This document shows positions 50,128-60,079 of a DNA stretch of 64,000 bases, in pieces. The stretch comes from Lithodes maja (taxonomy: Eukaryota; Arthropoda; Malacostraca; Decapoda; Lithodidae). Below the pieces are notes generated by a model. It was not told the DNA's origin. It did not search any database and saw nothing but the letters and a program-made list of their open reading frames with translations. The stretch is from the NCBI GenBank assembly GCA_037953745.1, contig JBAKBP010003106.1, positions 12,501 to 76,500 on the forward strand, given 5' to 3'. The position numbers were made by a program, and so were the translations under genes. The first letter of the stretch is position 1. Every line of letters begins with the position of its first letter.

Positions 50128-52592
50128 CCTCTCCGCGGCGCACAGGGTAAGACTGTGCGCACCTATGATGATTTTGGGACCTATTGCAAATTTCGATAAA
50201 AAGTACATCATCGTGTAGGGAATGTTTGCGGGCATCGGCCCATATATATTTGACCCCCCAAAAAATGTCTGGGGGGGGTGGGGGAACGGTCCGTAGTTGA
50301 AAAATGTGGAGCGAATGGCACCGCGCGGCTAGATTGTCATCGAGCGGCGAGATTTCCCTGCCGAATATTTACGCGCGCAGGGGATAGAAGGAGAGGGAGG
50401 AGGGGGTGGGTTACGGCGTATTATCACGTATATGTCCATTTTTGAGCCCTTTTAGGCTATGTAGAGTATGTATACGTGTGTAGGCCACCCATATAACAAT
50501 GAATATGCCTCATAGTGACCAAAAATTGCAATATATAAGGGAATTATAAGATAATTTGTAGGCGGGAATGAAGATGTGTTGGAGGTTTGGCGGCAATTTA
50601 TGAGCTGAGAGTGTGGTTTACGCCATACATATCACGTATATCTTGTACGTAGAGCACTGTCATGCTATAATACAGACTTGTACGTATGTATATGTGCCAT
50701 ATATCAAAATATATAGCGCATATTGACCAATTCATGCGATATTTACGCACATTATCAAAGAGTTTCTATGCGTGAACCAAGGTGTGAGTGAGTTGTGCTG
50801 GGAATGAAAGGGGGAGAGGGTGTTTTACGCCATAAATATCACGTAAATCTTGTATTTAGAGCACTGTCATGCTATAATAAAGACGTGTACGTATGTAGGC
50901 GTCCCATATAACAAGGAATATACCGCATATAGCCCAATTGATGCGATATTTACGCAAATTGTGAATGTGTTTCTAGCAGACGGAAGCCTGAAAGGGTGGG
51001 TTGGGGGTGGGTGGGTGGGAGGGAGGGAGGGAGGGAGGCATGCAGGGGTGCAGGGAGGGAGTGAGTGAGTCGTCAAGAGAAGGAAGGCAGGCAGATCTCT
51101 AGATAGATAACCAGCTGTGTGACAATTGTGAAGGCGCCCGAAGCGTATGGATGCTTGGGATTTTGAACCTTATGTCTTCCAGGTGTCTGGTGTTTGTTGC
51201 CACCAAGAGTTTTACAATAACATGAGTCAGGAATGGAGAGAGAGAGAGAGAGATAGATAGAAACTGAGACATGCGTATGTCGTACGTATAAATGGACTTC
51301 CGAATTGCATTTTTATGCAAGCAGACATTGCATTTTAGACACATGTGAAGTACCACAGAAACATGTAGGCCATTGACTGTCAATAAAGTACTATATTATA
51401 GACCACCAGCGACGGTGGTCAGTAAACACGTGCAGATTGCCTTTTGCGATAAAGGGCTATATATAGAATGGTGTCTCCTTACACTTGCGAAAGGGTAGAT
51501 TGCCACCAGAGAAACGTTTACTTATTTATTTCCAAGTAATATGCAATCTAAATGTATATTCGAGACCTACTGCAATTATTTGTATGACAGTCATGACTAT
51601 GTATAATCCAATATACGCGCGTAGGCGAGACATAAGAAAGCTGGTTGAGCAATTTTCGACACCCACACAGTTATTATTCTTTTTTATTTACAATATTATA
51701 CAATACAAATGTATTTGTGAAGAGTATTTTATCCATTATTGTATTTATACAAATTTTGTTCCCAGACAGAGCTGCTGTGGCTGGTGTAGCTGGGGCATAA
51801 AGGGAGCGGCAAGGGTCACCGCTTGACCGTGTGAAAATGAGTGGAGTCGCACTGAGAGGGGCAATTTTGCTGAATGTTTTGGCAATTTTGGACAGAATAA
51901 AGTTATATAATTACTAATTCTTGACAGAGACAAACTTTCATAAACCTTGGCATGATATAATTCATAATCCCATCAATTTACAAACGTAAATTGGTGGGAT
52001 AATTCATTTGTTTTTGTATATTGTCATTTCGATTGTAGACACGAAGTTTTGAGTGATATTTGGTATGAGCTCCTGTGGCATGGTTGGTAAGGTCGCGGAC
52101 TGGAAAACTCAAAGTGTGCTAGGGTTGTGTGATCGAATCCAGGAGGGGGTTATGGGGAAGGTTTTATATTGTCTAGAACATTTTTGATAAATTTTTTTTT
52201 TTACAAGATCATGCCATTGTATTCAATAAATATGAAATATTCATAGAATATATCATATTGTAAGAATACAATGACATGACCTTGTGTGTTTTTTTTTTTA
52301 TTATTGTTTTATTTTATTATCTTAGTAGGTTTGACAGGATTTGTTGAAACATATTTATTTTTGTACAATTCATTTGAGGTAAGAAAATAATTATATACAC
52401 ATGACTTTGGCTAATAACAAACATATATATTGATATAATAAAAAAATAAGGCATATTACATGTAAATATTTGAAACTTATAAACTAAATAATGAAACATA
52501 CAATTATATAATGTAAAAGCTATATCACAGGACATCTTTGGAACTTATACATTATATAATATATATGTTACATTATGAGGTAGCGTGATCAA
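50128..52592. other. Noncoding left arm of the piggyBac element
   Basis: Contains three diverged ~210-bp repeats (about 50410, 50619 and 50827) with phrases such as AGAGCACTGTCATGCTATAA and GCGATATTTACGCA; a G-rich block at 51000-51060 (GGGT/GGGA units, quadruplex-prone); GA repeats at 51236-51256; a tRNA-like insert at 52069-52146; and an imperfect palindrome near 52205-52290 (CATTGTATTC facing GAATACAATG). No ORF with a recognisable domain. Confidence 0.55.
52069..52146 (+). other. tRNA-Ser-like SINE head
   Basis: TGGCATGGTTGGTAAGG (A box-like) and TGATCGAATCC (B box) with CTCCTG pairing CAGGAG as an acceptor-like stem, a CTGGAAAA anticodon-like loop and a long variable arm as in tRNA-Ser. 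A T run follows at about 52189-52202. More likely a tRNA-derived SINE than a functional tRNA gene, because the D and anticodon stems are weak. Confidence 0.5.
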
Positions 52593-52597
52593 TTAGG

Positions 52598-52746
52598 TCA
52601 GGTCAGGTAAGGTAGGGCGCGAGTCCAGGACAGGGCTGGGCAGGGGGCGAGTCCAGGGCAGGGCAGGGCAGGGCAGGGCAGGGCAGGGCAGTGCAGGGCA
52701 GGGCAGGGCAGGGCAGGGCAGTGCAGGGCAGGGCAGGGCAGGGCGA
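52598..52746 (+). repeat. 5-bp minisatellite (GGGCA)n
   Basis: About 25 units of GGGCA with occasional GTGCA variants, directly downstream of the transposase stop codon (52750, minus strand). G-runs of three every five bases could form quadruplexes on the plus strand. Confidence 0.9.
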
Positions 52747-52749
52747 CAC

Positions 52750-55700
52750 TCAATAATTTTTGAAGGTATGGTAGTCCCTGAAGCACTCACCCATGCAGAG
52801 TGGAACTTTGCACTCTGCGCACATTGAGGTGACTCTTTTTGGGACATGGGGTTTCCTGACACTGGAGCTGCAGACGATGCACTGCACCTGCCTGTGACGA
52901 GTGCCAATCACCTCGGTGTTGATCAGGTAGTGTCTTTGGACACCCACCTGGACTCGGTCAGGAACGTGATCCCCACGCCATGCCGTACGTCTGTGAGTGG
53001 TGGTGCCATACTTCTCCAGGAGTTGGTATGAGACGTTGTACACGAACTCCCGGAATTTAAGTTTCTGGTTTGGGGCCATATTCTTTTTTACCAACCACAA
53101 GTTGTAGGCGTTCAGCATCGTTATGTCAACAAGGTGGAGGAAGAGCTTGTGATACCACTTCACAGTCTTCCTCAGACACTCAACGCCTGACAGCTGACAG
53201 TCAGACTTGTCCACCATGCGCATATTTTTGGTGTAGTCCACTACCATGTCGGGCTTGTAGATGGTCTTCCTGGTTCGGTAGTGGATTTTGCCAGAATCCA
53301 TCTGGGCACCTGTGTGGACGGTGGAAAGCAGGTGGACGTCTCGCTTATCCTTCCACTTCAGGGCTATCACTTTCCCACACTTTTCGAGCTGCTTGTATTT
53401 CTGCCCCTTTCGTCGCCTTCTTCGCACATGCCTCTCGCGGTGTTCCTGGGCCAGGTCGTCTTCTGAAGGTGTGTCACTGGAGGAGGCATCTGTGAGAGGA
53501 ATGACATCACCTGTGAATTTTGGCATAAACTTTCTTGTCTTTCTGACAGTCCCACATGACCCCGTTTGGTTGTCATGAAGAAACTGGCAGAGAGCAGGAG
53601 AAGTATACCAGTTGTCAGTGTAGATGATGTGGCCTTTGCCCAGGTAAGGTGCCAACATTTTCCTGACGATGGCACCTGACATGCCCATGGGGTCATTGGC
53701 AGCGGCTTTCGGTATGTCAATGTCAGTGCCTGTGTACACGATCATGTCAAGCACTATTCCAGTTTCGCAGTCACACAAAACGAAGAGCTTGATTCCGAAC
53801 CTATGCCTTTTCAAGGGGATATACTGTTTGAAAACAAGACGTCCTTTGAAGAGCACGAGCGACTCATCAATCACCAAATTGAGGAAGGGGTAAAAGTATT
53901 TCCTATACCTCTCCAACAACATGGTGAACACATCCCGAACTTTCCATATCCTGTCAATCCTGTTAGGATTTTCGTTGTCTGCAAAGTGCATAAATCTTAG
54001 CAGCAACAAAAATCTGTCACGAGTCATGAACTTATTGAAAGTTGGGGTGGCGATGAGAGGGTCGTGCTTCCAATAGTGTTGCAACACATGCTTCTTGATC
54101 AGAGGCATGAGGAACAACAAGACAAAGAACGTCATAAATTCTTCCACAGTCGTATCCACCCAGCCTCGTATTCTCGCTTTTGGAGAAAGGACGTCCAATC
54201 GGCCAAACACCCACCTGTAGTAGGCGTTTGTTTGGGCAACGATGTACGTCATTACCTCCATATCGAAAAAAGCGAGGAAGAAGTCGCTTTCGTTCGCTTG
54301 ATCGTCACAGGGCCAGTCGTCAGTTGTTCCTGACGTCCCAGGATTGAACTGGGGCACGTCAGGTACAAAATTGACCCCGTCAGACCAATCGAACGAAGGC
54401 AAGCCAGGGATCGGAATGCCGTCTGCGTCTGCTTCATCGTCTGAAATATCGCTTCCATGGTCGCGATACAGCACTTGATCATCATCACCCTCCTCTTCAC
54501 TAGACAGACGATGACCTTCCTCATTTTCGTCGCCGACATCTGACTCACTCCCACTGTCCACTCCCAAATCCCCCCACCCTTGGTCCCGTGCTAGGTCTTC
54601 GTCGTCAAAACCTTGGCTGCCAATGTCCTGCGAATCACCATCAAACAGCAGGGCGCCATATTTTGATGGTGTCAGAGTTTTCCGGGTAATTTTTGCACGC
54701 GAGGGTGTCTTATGGACAGGGACAGCAGGGGTGGCGGCAGGGGCGGCGGCAGGGGCGGCGGCAGAGGCGGCGGCAGGGGCAGCAGTGGTGCGTGGCCTTG
54801 ATGGCAAGATGATGGTGGTGCCTGTCGCCCTTCTCTCTGTTCCTTGGGCAGGGGCGGCAGGGGCGGCAGGGGCAGCAGGGGCAACAGGGGCAACAGGGGC
54901 AGCAGGGGCAACAGGGGCAGCAAGGCCACCAGGGACAGCAGGGCCAGCAGTCGCTTTCCCTCTCCCTTTCCCCTTCCCCTTCCCCTTCCCCTTCCCTGTT
55001 CCTTGGGCAGGGGCGGCAGGGGCAGCAGGGGCAGCAGCGGCAGCCGGGCCAGGGGCGGCGGCGGCAGCCGGGCCAGGGGCGGCGGCGGCAGCCGGGCCAG
55101 GGGCGGCGGCGGCAGCCGGGCCAGGGGCGGCGGCGGCAGCCGGGCCAGGGGCGGCGGCGGCAGCCGGGCCAGGGGCGGCGGCGGCATCCGGGCCAGGGGC
55201 GGCGGCTGGTGGTGGTGGTGGTGGTAGGGGCACTGTGGCTGGCGTACGGGATCTTTTCCCTACACCCGTGCCTTTAATTTTTCCTGCCCCCGCAGGTTTT
55301 GCAGCCCTAGGGCGGCCTCCTGCGTCGCTGGCAGGGGCAGCAGGGGCGGCAGCGGCAGCCGGGCCAGGGGCTGCGGCGGCAGCCGGGCCAGGGGCGGCGG
55401 CTGGTGGTGGTGGTGGTGGTAGGGGCACTGTGGCTGGCGTACGGGATCTTTTCCCTACGCCCGTGCCTTTAATTTTTCCTGCCCCCGCAGGTTTTGCAGG
55501 GCCTCCTGCGTCGCTGGCAGGGGTGGCAGGGGTGGCAGTGGTGGCAGTGGTGGTAGTGGTGGTGGTAGTGGTTGTTGCAGTGGCCTGGGTCGTGGTGGCA
55601 GTGTCCCGAAAGACCAATGACCTCTGTGCCATTGCCCTGCTTGCACGTGTTTTTTGTGCTTTGGGTGCTGGTGTTTCGTCCTCAGAGCTGTAGGGCGTGT

Positions 55701-55818
55701 CGTACTGGTAGCTAGGGTCTTTGGCAGCCACCCTCTGCCTTCCACGGCGGCTAACACCACCAGAAGGAGGGCTGGTTGTGTCATCAGGGAGCGAGCGTGA
55801 TGGACGTGTGGGCTCCAT
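52750..55818 (-). CDS. piggyBac-family DDD transposase, 1022 aa, with long low-complexity N-terminus
   Basis: Cut-and-paste transposase acting at TTAA. Starts at ATG 55818. Residues 1-65 are basic; ~70-380 are Ala/Pro-rich with repeated APGPAAAA units and two near-identical copies of a segment with GKIKGTGVGKRSRTPATVPL; ~390-480 are acidic (DNEEGHRLSSEEEGDDD). The DDE_Tnp_1_7 domain follows: VIDESLVLFKGRLVFKQYIP (first Asp ~651), HIIYTDNWYTSPALC (Asp ~735), MRMVDKSDCQLS (Asp ~870). The C-terminus has a Cys-rich zinc domain (CIVCSS, CAECKVPLCMGEC). Typical family members are ~560-640 aa; the extra length is all N-terminal. No stop or frameshift, so possibly active. Confidence 0.92.
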   Translation of the reverse strand: MEPTRPSRSLPDDTTSPPSGGVSRRGRQRVAAKDPSYQYDTPYSSEDETPAPKAQKTRASRAMAQRSLVFRDTATTTQATATTTTTTTTTTATTATPATPASDAGGPAKPAGAGKIKGTGVGKRSRTPATVPLPPPPPPAAAPGPAAAAAPGPAAAAAPAAPASDAGGRPRAAKPAGAGKIKGTGVGKRSRTPATVPLPPPPPPAAAPGPDAAAAPGPAAAAAPGPAAAAAPGPAAAAAPGPAAAAAPGPAAAAAPGPAAAAAPAAPAAPAQGTGKGKGKGKGKGRGKATAGPAVPGGLAAPVAPAAPVAPVAPAAPAAPAAPAQGTERRATGTTIILPSRPRTTAAPAAASAAAPAAAPAATPAVPVHKTPSRAKITRKTLTPSKYGALLFDGDSQDIGSQGFDDEDLARDQGWGDLGVDSGSESDVGDENEEGHRLSSEEEGDDDQVLYRDHGSDISDDEADADGIPIPGLPSFDWSDGVNFVPDVPQFNPGTSGTTDDWPCDDQANESDFFLAFFDMEVMTYIVAQTNAYYRWVFGRLDVLSPKARIRGWVDTTVEEFMTFFVLLFLMPLIKKHVLQHYWKHDPLIATPTFNKFMTRDRFLLLLRFMHFADNENPNRIDRIWKVRDVFTMLLERYRKYFYPFLNLVIDESLVLFKGRLVFKQYIPLKRHRFGIKLFVLCDCETGIVLDMIVYTGTDIDIPKAAANDPMGMSGAIVRKMLAPYLGKGHIIYTDNWYTSPALCQFLHDNQTGSCGTVRKTRKFMPKFTGDVIPLTDASSSDTPSEDDLAQEHRERHVRRRRRKGQKYKQLEKCGKVIALKWKDKRDVHLLSTVHTGAQMDSGKIHYRTRKTIYKPDMVVDYTKNMRMVDKSDCQLSGVECLRKTVKWYHKLFLHLVDITMLNAYNLWLVKKNMAPNQKLKFREFVYNVSYQLLEKYGTTTHRRTAWRGDHVPDRVQVGVQRHYLINTEVIGTRHRQVQCIVCSSSVRKPHVPKRVTSMCAECKVPLCMGECFRDYHTFKNY
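54715..55600 (-). repeat. GC-rich codon repeats in the transposase N-terminus
   Basis: Plus strand shows units of about 30 bp (GGGCCAGGGGCGGCGGCGGC) seven times at about 55040-55205, a GGCAGGGGC short repeat at 54840-54930, and a ~170-bp duplicated block (55205-55290 and 55385-55490). Expansion is in frame. Confidence 0.85.
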
Positions 55819-56688
55819 GACTAGTGCGTGGTTACTGGCGCGGTGGTGCTTGCACGAGTGCGGGGAGAGTGTTTGGCGGGGTGGTATCGAGAGTTGACAT
55901 GTAGTACTATATCCACATCAATTTTCAGCCGCCTAACTATTAACGCGCGGTTTTGGTACGCGTTCAAAAGCGTTACTCTGAAGAGTCTTCCCGCAGTCCG
56001 CCGGGGGAACTCTTAAGAGTCTCCCCGCAGCTCCCGGGTTAATGACAAAACATATACTTTACAATTAAATATATAAAGCCTTGACATGGGCGAAAACAAA
56101 GAGCCTTTCTGGACTGCCCATGACACGAGCTTTCATATGAAATAAAGCACACTCTAATACATAAACTGTAGCCCCATCCACTGCCCTGGCGATCCTAGCG
56201 AGTCACTGTAGGACAAGCCATGCGGTTCTAACGGAGTGGTCAACGTCACAAAGCCTACGATTTATTATGCAGTTTCGAATCCTGCATATCAATCTAAGCA
56301 TGTACACACTTTCCAACTGCGCTATCATAGGCTATGCATAGGTGAAAGGAAATAGTAATTAATGGGGCACTTAACCCTAGGGAAGGCCTCTCGATAAACT
56401 ACTACTGAACCTGAATGAATTATTATGTTCTCTCCACCAACCAACTTTACTCCTAAACTTGATTAATGAAATTAACAAACACATGTGGCAGTCCGGGGAT
56501 TCGAACCTAGGATGCTCACATCGAAAATCAACACACTTATGCATTGCACCACGAAGACAGTTAAAGAAAGGTGGACAAGCCTACGATTTATTATGCAGTT
56601 TCGAATCCTGCATATCAATCTAAGCATGTACACACTTTCCAACTGCGCTATCATAGGCTATGAATAGGTGAAAGGAAATAGTAATTAA

Positions 56689-57309
56689 CCCGGGAGCTGC
56701 GGGGAGACTCTTAAGAGTTCCCCCGTCGGACTGCGGGAAGACTCTTGAGAGTAAGTAAAATAAAAAATCAACTTTTGACATCGAAAAAAAAAAAAAAATT
56801 ATTTTTTTATTTTTTTATTTTTTTCTGGCCCCTGGGCCATGCAAAATCTCAGTCCTCTACCTCCCCTCCTTCCCCACTTTCCTCCTCTCCTTCAGTTATC
56901 ACCTATTTTCCCTATTATTCCCTTATTCTGAGGTATATTTTCGTGCTAACATTAGCGAGTTGCAAGCAGGGTGTTGTCATCACTGATGGCAAGCGAGTGC
57001 AAGACAGAGAGAGAGAGTATCGATCGACTGTGTCTCAGTGGCCTTGGGGGAAATTGGCGGGAAAGCAGTTTGCCTCACCCATACATTATACAACTCGCGG
57101 GATATATCTCCGATTTTGACCATCCAAACGCTGTTTTCACTCGTTTTATTGTTGTTTCAGGTTAATACCTTTATAATCAACCCATAATAGGCGCATATGG
57201 ATAATTATTAATGCTATTAATGGTACAATGAATATTTTAGTGACGGAAACACCTCAAATACGTCAGCACAGGGGGACGTTTTCAATTACCCCCATGCGCA
57301 CTTGTTAGG
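56689..57309 (+). mobile_element. piggyBac MITE M2 (621 bp)
   Basis: TTAA at 56685-56688 and 57310-57313 within GTAATTAATGGGGC of a monomer. Starts CCCGGGAGCTGCGGGGAGAC, ends GCGCACTTGTTAGG. Contains an A-run and GA-repeat; no ORF. Confidence 0.92.
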
Positions 57310-57639
57310 TTAATGGGGCACTTAACCCTAGGGAAGGCCTCTCGATAAACTACTACTGAACCTGAATGAATTATTATGTTCTCTCCACCAACCAACTTTA
57401 CTCCTAAACTCGATTAATGAAATTAACAAACACATGTGGCAGTCCGGGGATTCGAACCTAGGATGCTCACATCGAAAATCAACACACTTATGCATTGCAC
57501 CACGAAGACAGTTAAAGAAAGGTGGACAAGCCTACGATTTATTATGCAGTTTCGAATCCTGCATATCAATCTAAGCATGTACACACTTTCCAACTGCGCT
57601 ATCATAGGCTATGCATAGGTGAAAGGAAATAGTAATTAA

Positions 57640-58243
57640 CCTACTAAGTGCGCATGGGGGTAATTGAAAACGTCCCCCTGTGCTGACGTATTTGAAGTGT
57701 TTCCGTCACTAAAATATTCATTGTACCATTAATAGCATTAATAATTATCCATATGCGCCTATTATGGGTTGATTATAAAGGTATTAACCTGAAACAACAA
57801 TAAAACGAGTGAAAACAGCGTTTGGATGGTCAAAATCGGAGATATAGTCCGCGAGTTGTATAATGTATGGGTGAGGCAAACTGCTTTCCCGCCAATTTCC
57901 CCCAAGGCCACTGAGACACAGTCGATCGATACTCTCTCTCTCTCTCTTGCACTCGCTTGCCATCAGTGATGACAACACCCTGCTTGCAACTCGCTAATGT
58001 TAGCACGAAAATATACCTCAGAATAAGGGAATAATAGGGAAAATAGGTGATAACTGAAGGAGAGGAGGAAAGTGGGGAAGGAGGGGAGTTAGAGGACTGA
58101 GATTTTGCATGGCCCAGGGGCCAAAAAAAAAAAATAAATAAAAAAATTCGATGTCAAAAGTTGATTTTTTATTTTACTTACTCTCAAGAGTCTTCCCGCA
58201 GTCCGCCGGGGGAACTCTTAAGAGTCTCCCTGCAGCTCCCGGG
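57640..58243 (-). mobile_element. piggyBac MITE M3 (604 bp, reverse orientation)
   Basis: TTAA at 57636-57639 and 58244-58247, at the same monomer site as M2 but in the opposite orientation, one monomer later. Confidence 0.92.
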
Positions 58244-58370
58244 TTAATGGGGCACTTAACCCTAGGGAAGGCCTCTCGATAAACTACTACTGAACCTGAA
58301 TGAATTATTATGTTCTCTCCACCAACCAACTTTACTCCTAAACTCGATTAATGAAATTAACAAACACATG

Positions 58371-58443
58371 TGGCAGTCCGGGGATTCGAACCTAGGATGC
58401 TCACATCGAAAATCAACACACTTATGCATTGCACCACGAAGAC
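58371..58443 (-). other. tRNA-like module 1 of the satellite monomer (example)
   Basis: On the minus strand GTCTTCGTGGTGCAATGCAT then GGTTCGAATCC (B box) and an end in GACTGCCA. A-box-like TGGTGCAATGCAT. Stems are weak. One copy per monomer across the array and one at 42417-42489. Confidence 0.5.
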
Positions 58444-58462
58444 AGTTAAAGAAAGGTGGACA

Positions 58463-58544
58463 AGCCTACGATTTATTATGCAGTTTCGAATCCTGCATAT
58501 CAATCTAAGCATGTACACACTTTCCAACTGCGCTATCATAGGCT
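58463..58544 (-). other. tRNA-like module 2 of the satellite monomer (example)
   Basis: Minus strand: AGCCTATGAT at the start pairs with ATCGTAGGCT at the end (10 bp with one G-T wobble), GCGCAGTTGGAAAG resembles a D arm/A box, and TGCAGGATTCGAAACTGCA gives a 5-bp T stem around a B box. It folds better than module 1 but the anticodon arm is poor, so a functional tRNA is not claimed. Confidence 0.5.
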
Positions 58545-60079
58545 ATGCATAGGTGAAAGGAAATAGTAATTAATGGGGCACTTAACCCTAGGGAAGGCCT
58601 CTCGATAAACTACTACTGAACCTGAATGAATTATTATGTTCTCTCCACCAACCAACTTTACTCCTAAACTCGATTAATGAAATTAACAAACACATGTGGC
58701 AGTCCGGGGATTCGAACCTAGGATGCTCACATCGAAAATCAACACACTTATGCATTGCACCACGAAGACAGTTAAAGAAAGGTGGACAAGCCTACGATTT
58801 ATTATGCAGTTTCGATTCCTGCATATCAATCTAAGCATGTTCACACTTTCCAACTGCGCTATCATAGGCTATGCATAGGTGAAAGGAAATAGTAATTAAT
58901 GGGGCACTTAACCCTAGGGAAGGCCTCTCGATAAACTACTACTGAACCTGAATGAATTATTATGTTCTCTCCACCAACCAACTTTACTCCTAAACTCGAT
59001 TAATGAAATTAACAAACACATGTGGCAGTCCGGGGATTCGAACCTAGGATGCTCACATCGAAAATCAACACACTTATGCATTGCACCACGAAGACAGTTA
59101 AAGAAAGGTGGACAAGCCTACGATTTATTATGCAGTTTCGAATCCTGCATATCAATCTAAGCATGTTCACACTTTCCAACTGCGCTATCATAGGCTATGC
59201 ATAGGTGAAAGGAAATAGTAATTAATGGGGCACTTAACCCTAGGGAAGGCCTCTCGATAAACTACTACTGAACCTGAATGAATTATTATGTTCTCTCCAC
59301 CAACCAACTTTACTCCTAAACTCGATTAATGAAATTAACAAACACATGTGGCAGTCCGGGGATTCGAACCTAGGATGCTCACATCGAAAATCAACACACT
59401 TATGCATTGCACCACGAAGACAGTTAAAGAAAGGTGGACAAGCCTACGATTTATTATGCAGTTTCGAATCCTGCATATCAATCTAAGCATGTACACACTT
59501 TCCAACTGCGCTATCATAGGCTATGCATAGGTGAAAGGAAATAGTAATTAATGGGGCACTTAACCCTAGGGAAGGCCTCTCGATAAACTACTACTGAACC
59601 TGAATGAATTATTATGTTCTCTCCACCAACCAACTTTACTCCTAAACTCGATTAATGAAATTAACAAACACATGTGGCAGTCCGGGGATTCGAACCTAGG
59701 ATGCTCACATCGAAAATCAACACACTTATGCATTGCACCACGAAGACAGTTAAAGAAAGGTGGACAAGCCTACGATTTATTATGCAGTTTCGAATCCTGC
59801 ATATCAATCTAAGCATGTACACACTTTCCAACTGCGCTATCATAGGCTATGCATAGGTGAAAGGAAATAGTAATTAATGGGGCACTTAACCCTAGGGAAG
59901 GCCTCTCGATAAACTACTACTGAACCTGAATGAATTATTATGTTCTCTCCACCAACCAACTTTACTCCTAAACTCGATTAATGAAATTAACAAACACATG
60001 TGGCAGTCCGGGGATTCGAACCTAGGATGCTCACATCGAAAATCAACACACTTATGCATTGCACCACAAAGACAGTTAA

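Larger units (their letters stand above)
50128..56039 (-). mobile_element. piggyBac transposon (5.9 kb) in the LTR, TTAA duplicated
   Basis: Flanked by TTAA at 50124-50127 and 56040-56043; the other LTR shows the empty site with one TTAA. Left end CCTCTCCGCGGCGCAC, right end (inverted) CCCGGGAGCTGCGGGGAG. Encodes a piggyBac-family transposase on the minus strand. Right-terminal ~65 bp hold a pair of 22-bp repeats (CTGCGGGGAGACTCTTAAGA and CTGCGGGAAGACTCTTCAGA types), shared with MITEs M1-M7. Confidence 0.93.
42508..56250 (-). mobile_element. Gypsy-like LTR retrotransposon inserted in the satellite
   Basis: Two LTRs (42508-44296; 48547-56250 less the piggyBac insert) of 1789 and 1788 bp, very similar, starting TGTTACGACTGGGG and ending GTCAACGTCACA. 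A single long coding frame lies between on the minus strand (44772-48326). Only scattered substitutions separate the LTRs, for example AATACAGTATTC versus AATGCAGTATTC, so the insertion is young. Removing it restores a satellite monomer. I do not see a clean target duplication. Confidence 0.9.

Noticed and set aside
54623..55693. Gly/Ala-rich plus-strand frame of 356 codons opposite the piggyBac transposase
   Set aside because: It is the mirror of the GC-rich codon repeats in the transposase N-terminus.
58256..58268. TTAACCCTAGGG resembling a telomere repeat
   Set aside because: One occurrence per monomer, no tandem hexamers.
58371..58544. Functional tRNA genes
   Set aside because: Anticodon arms do not fold well and module 1 lacks a paired acceptor stem; kept only as tRNA-like modules.
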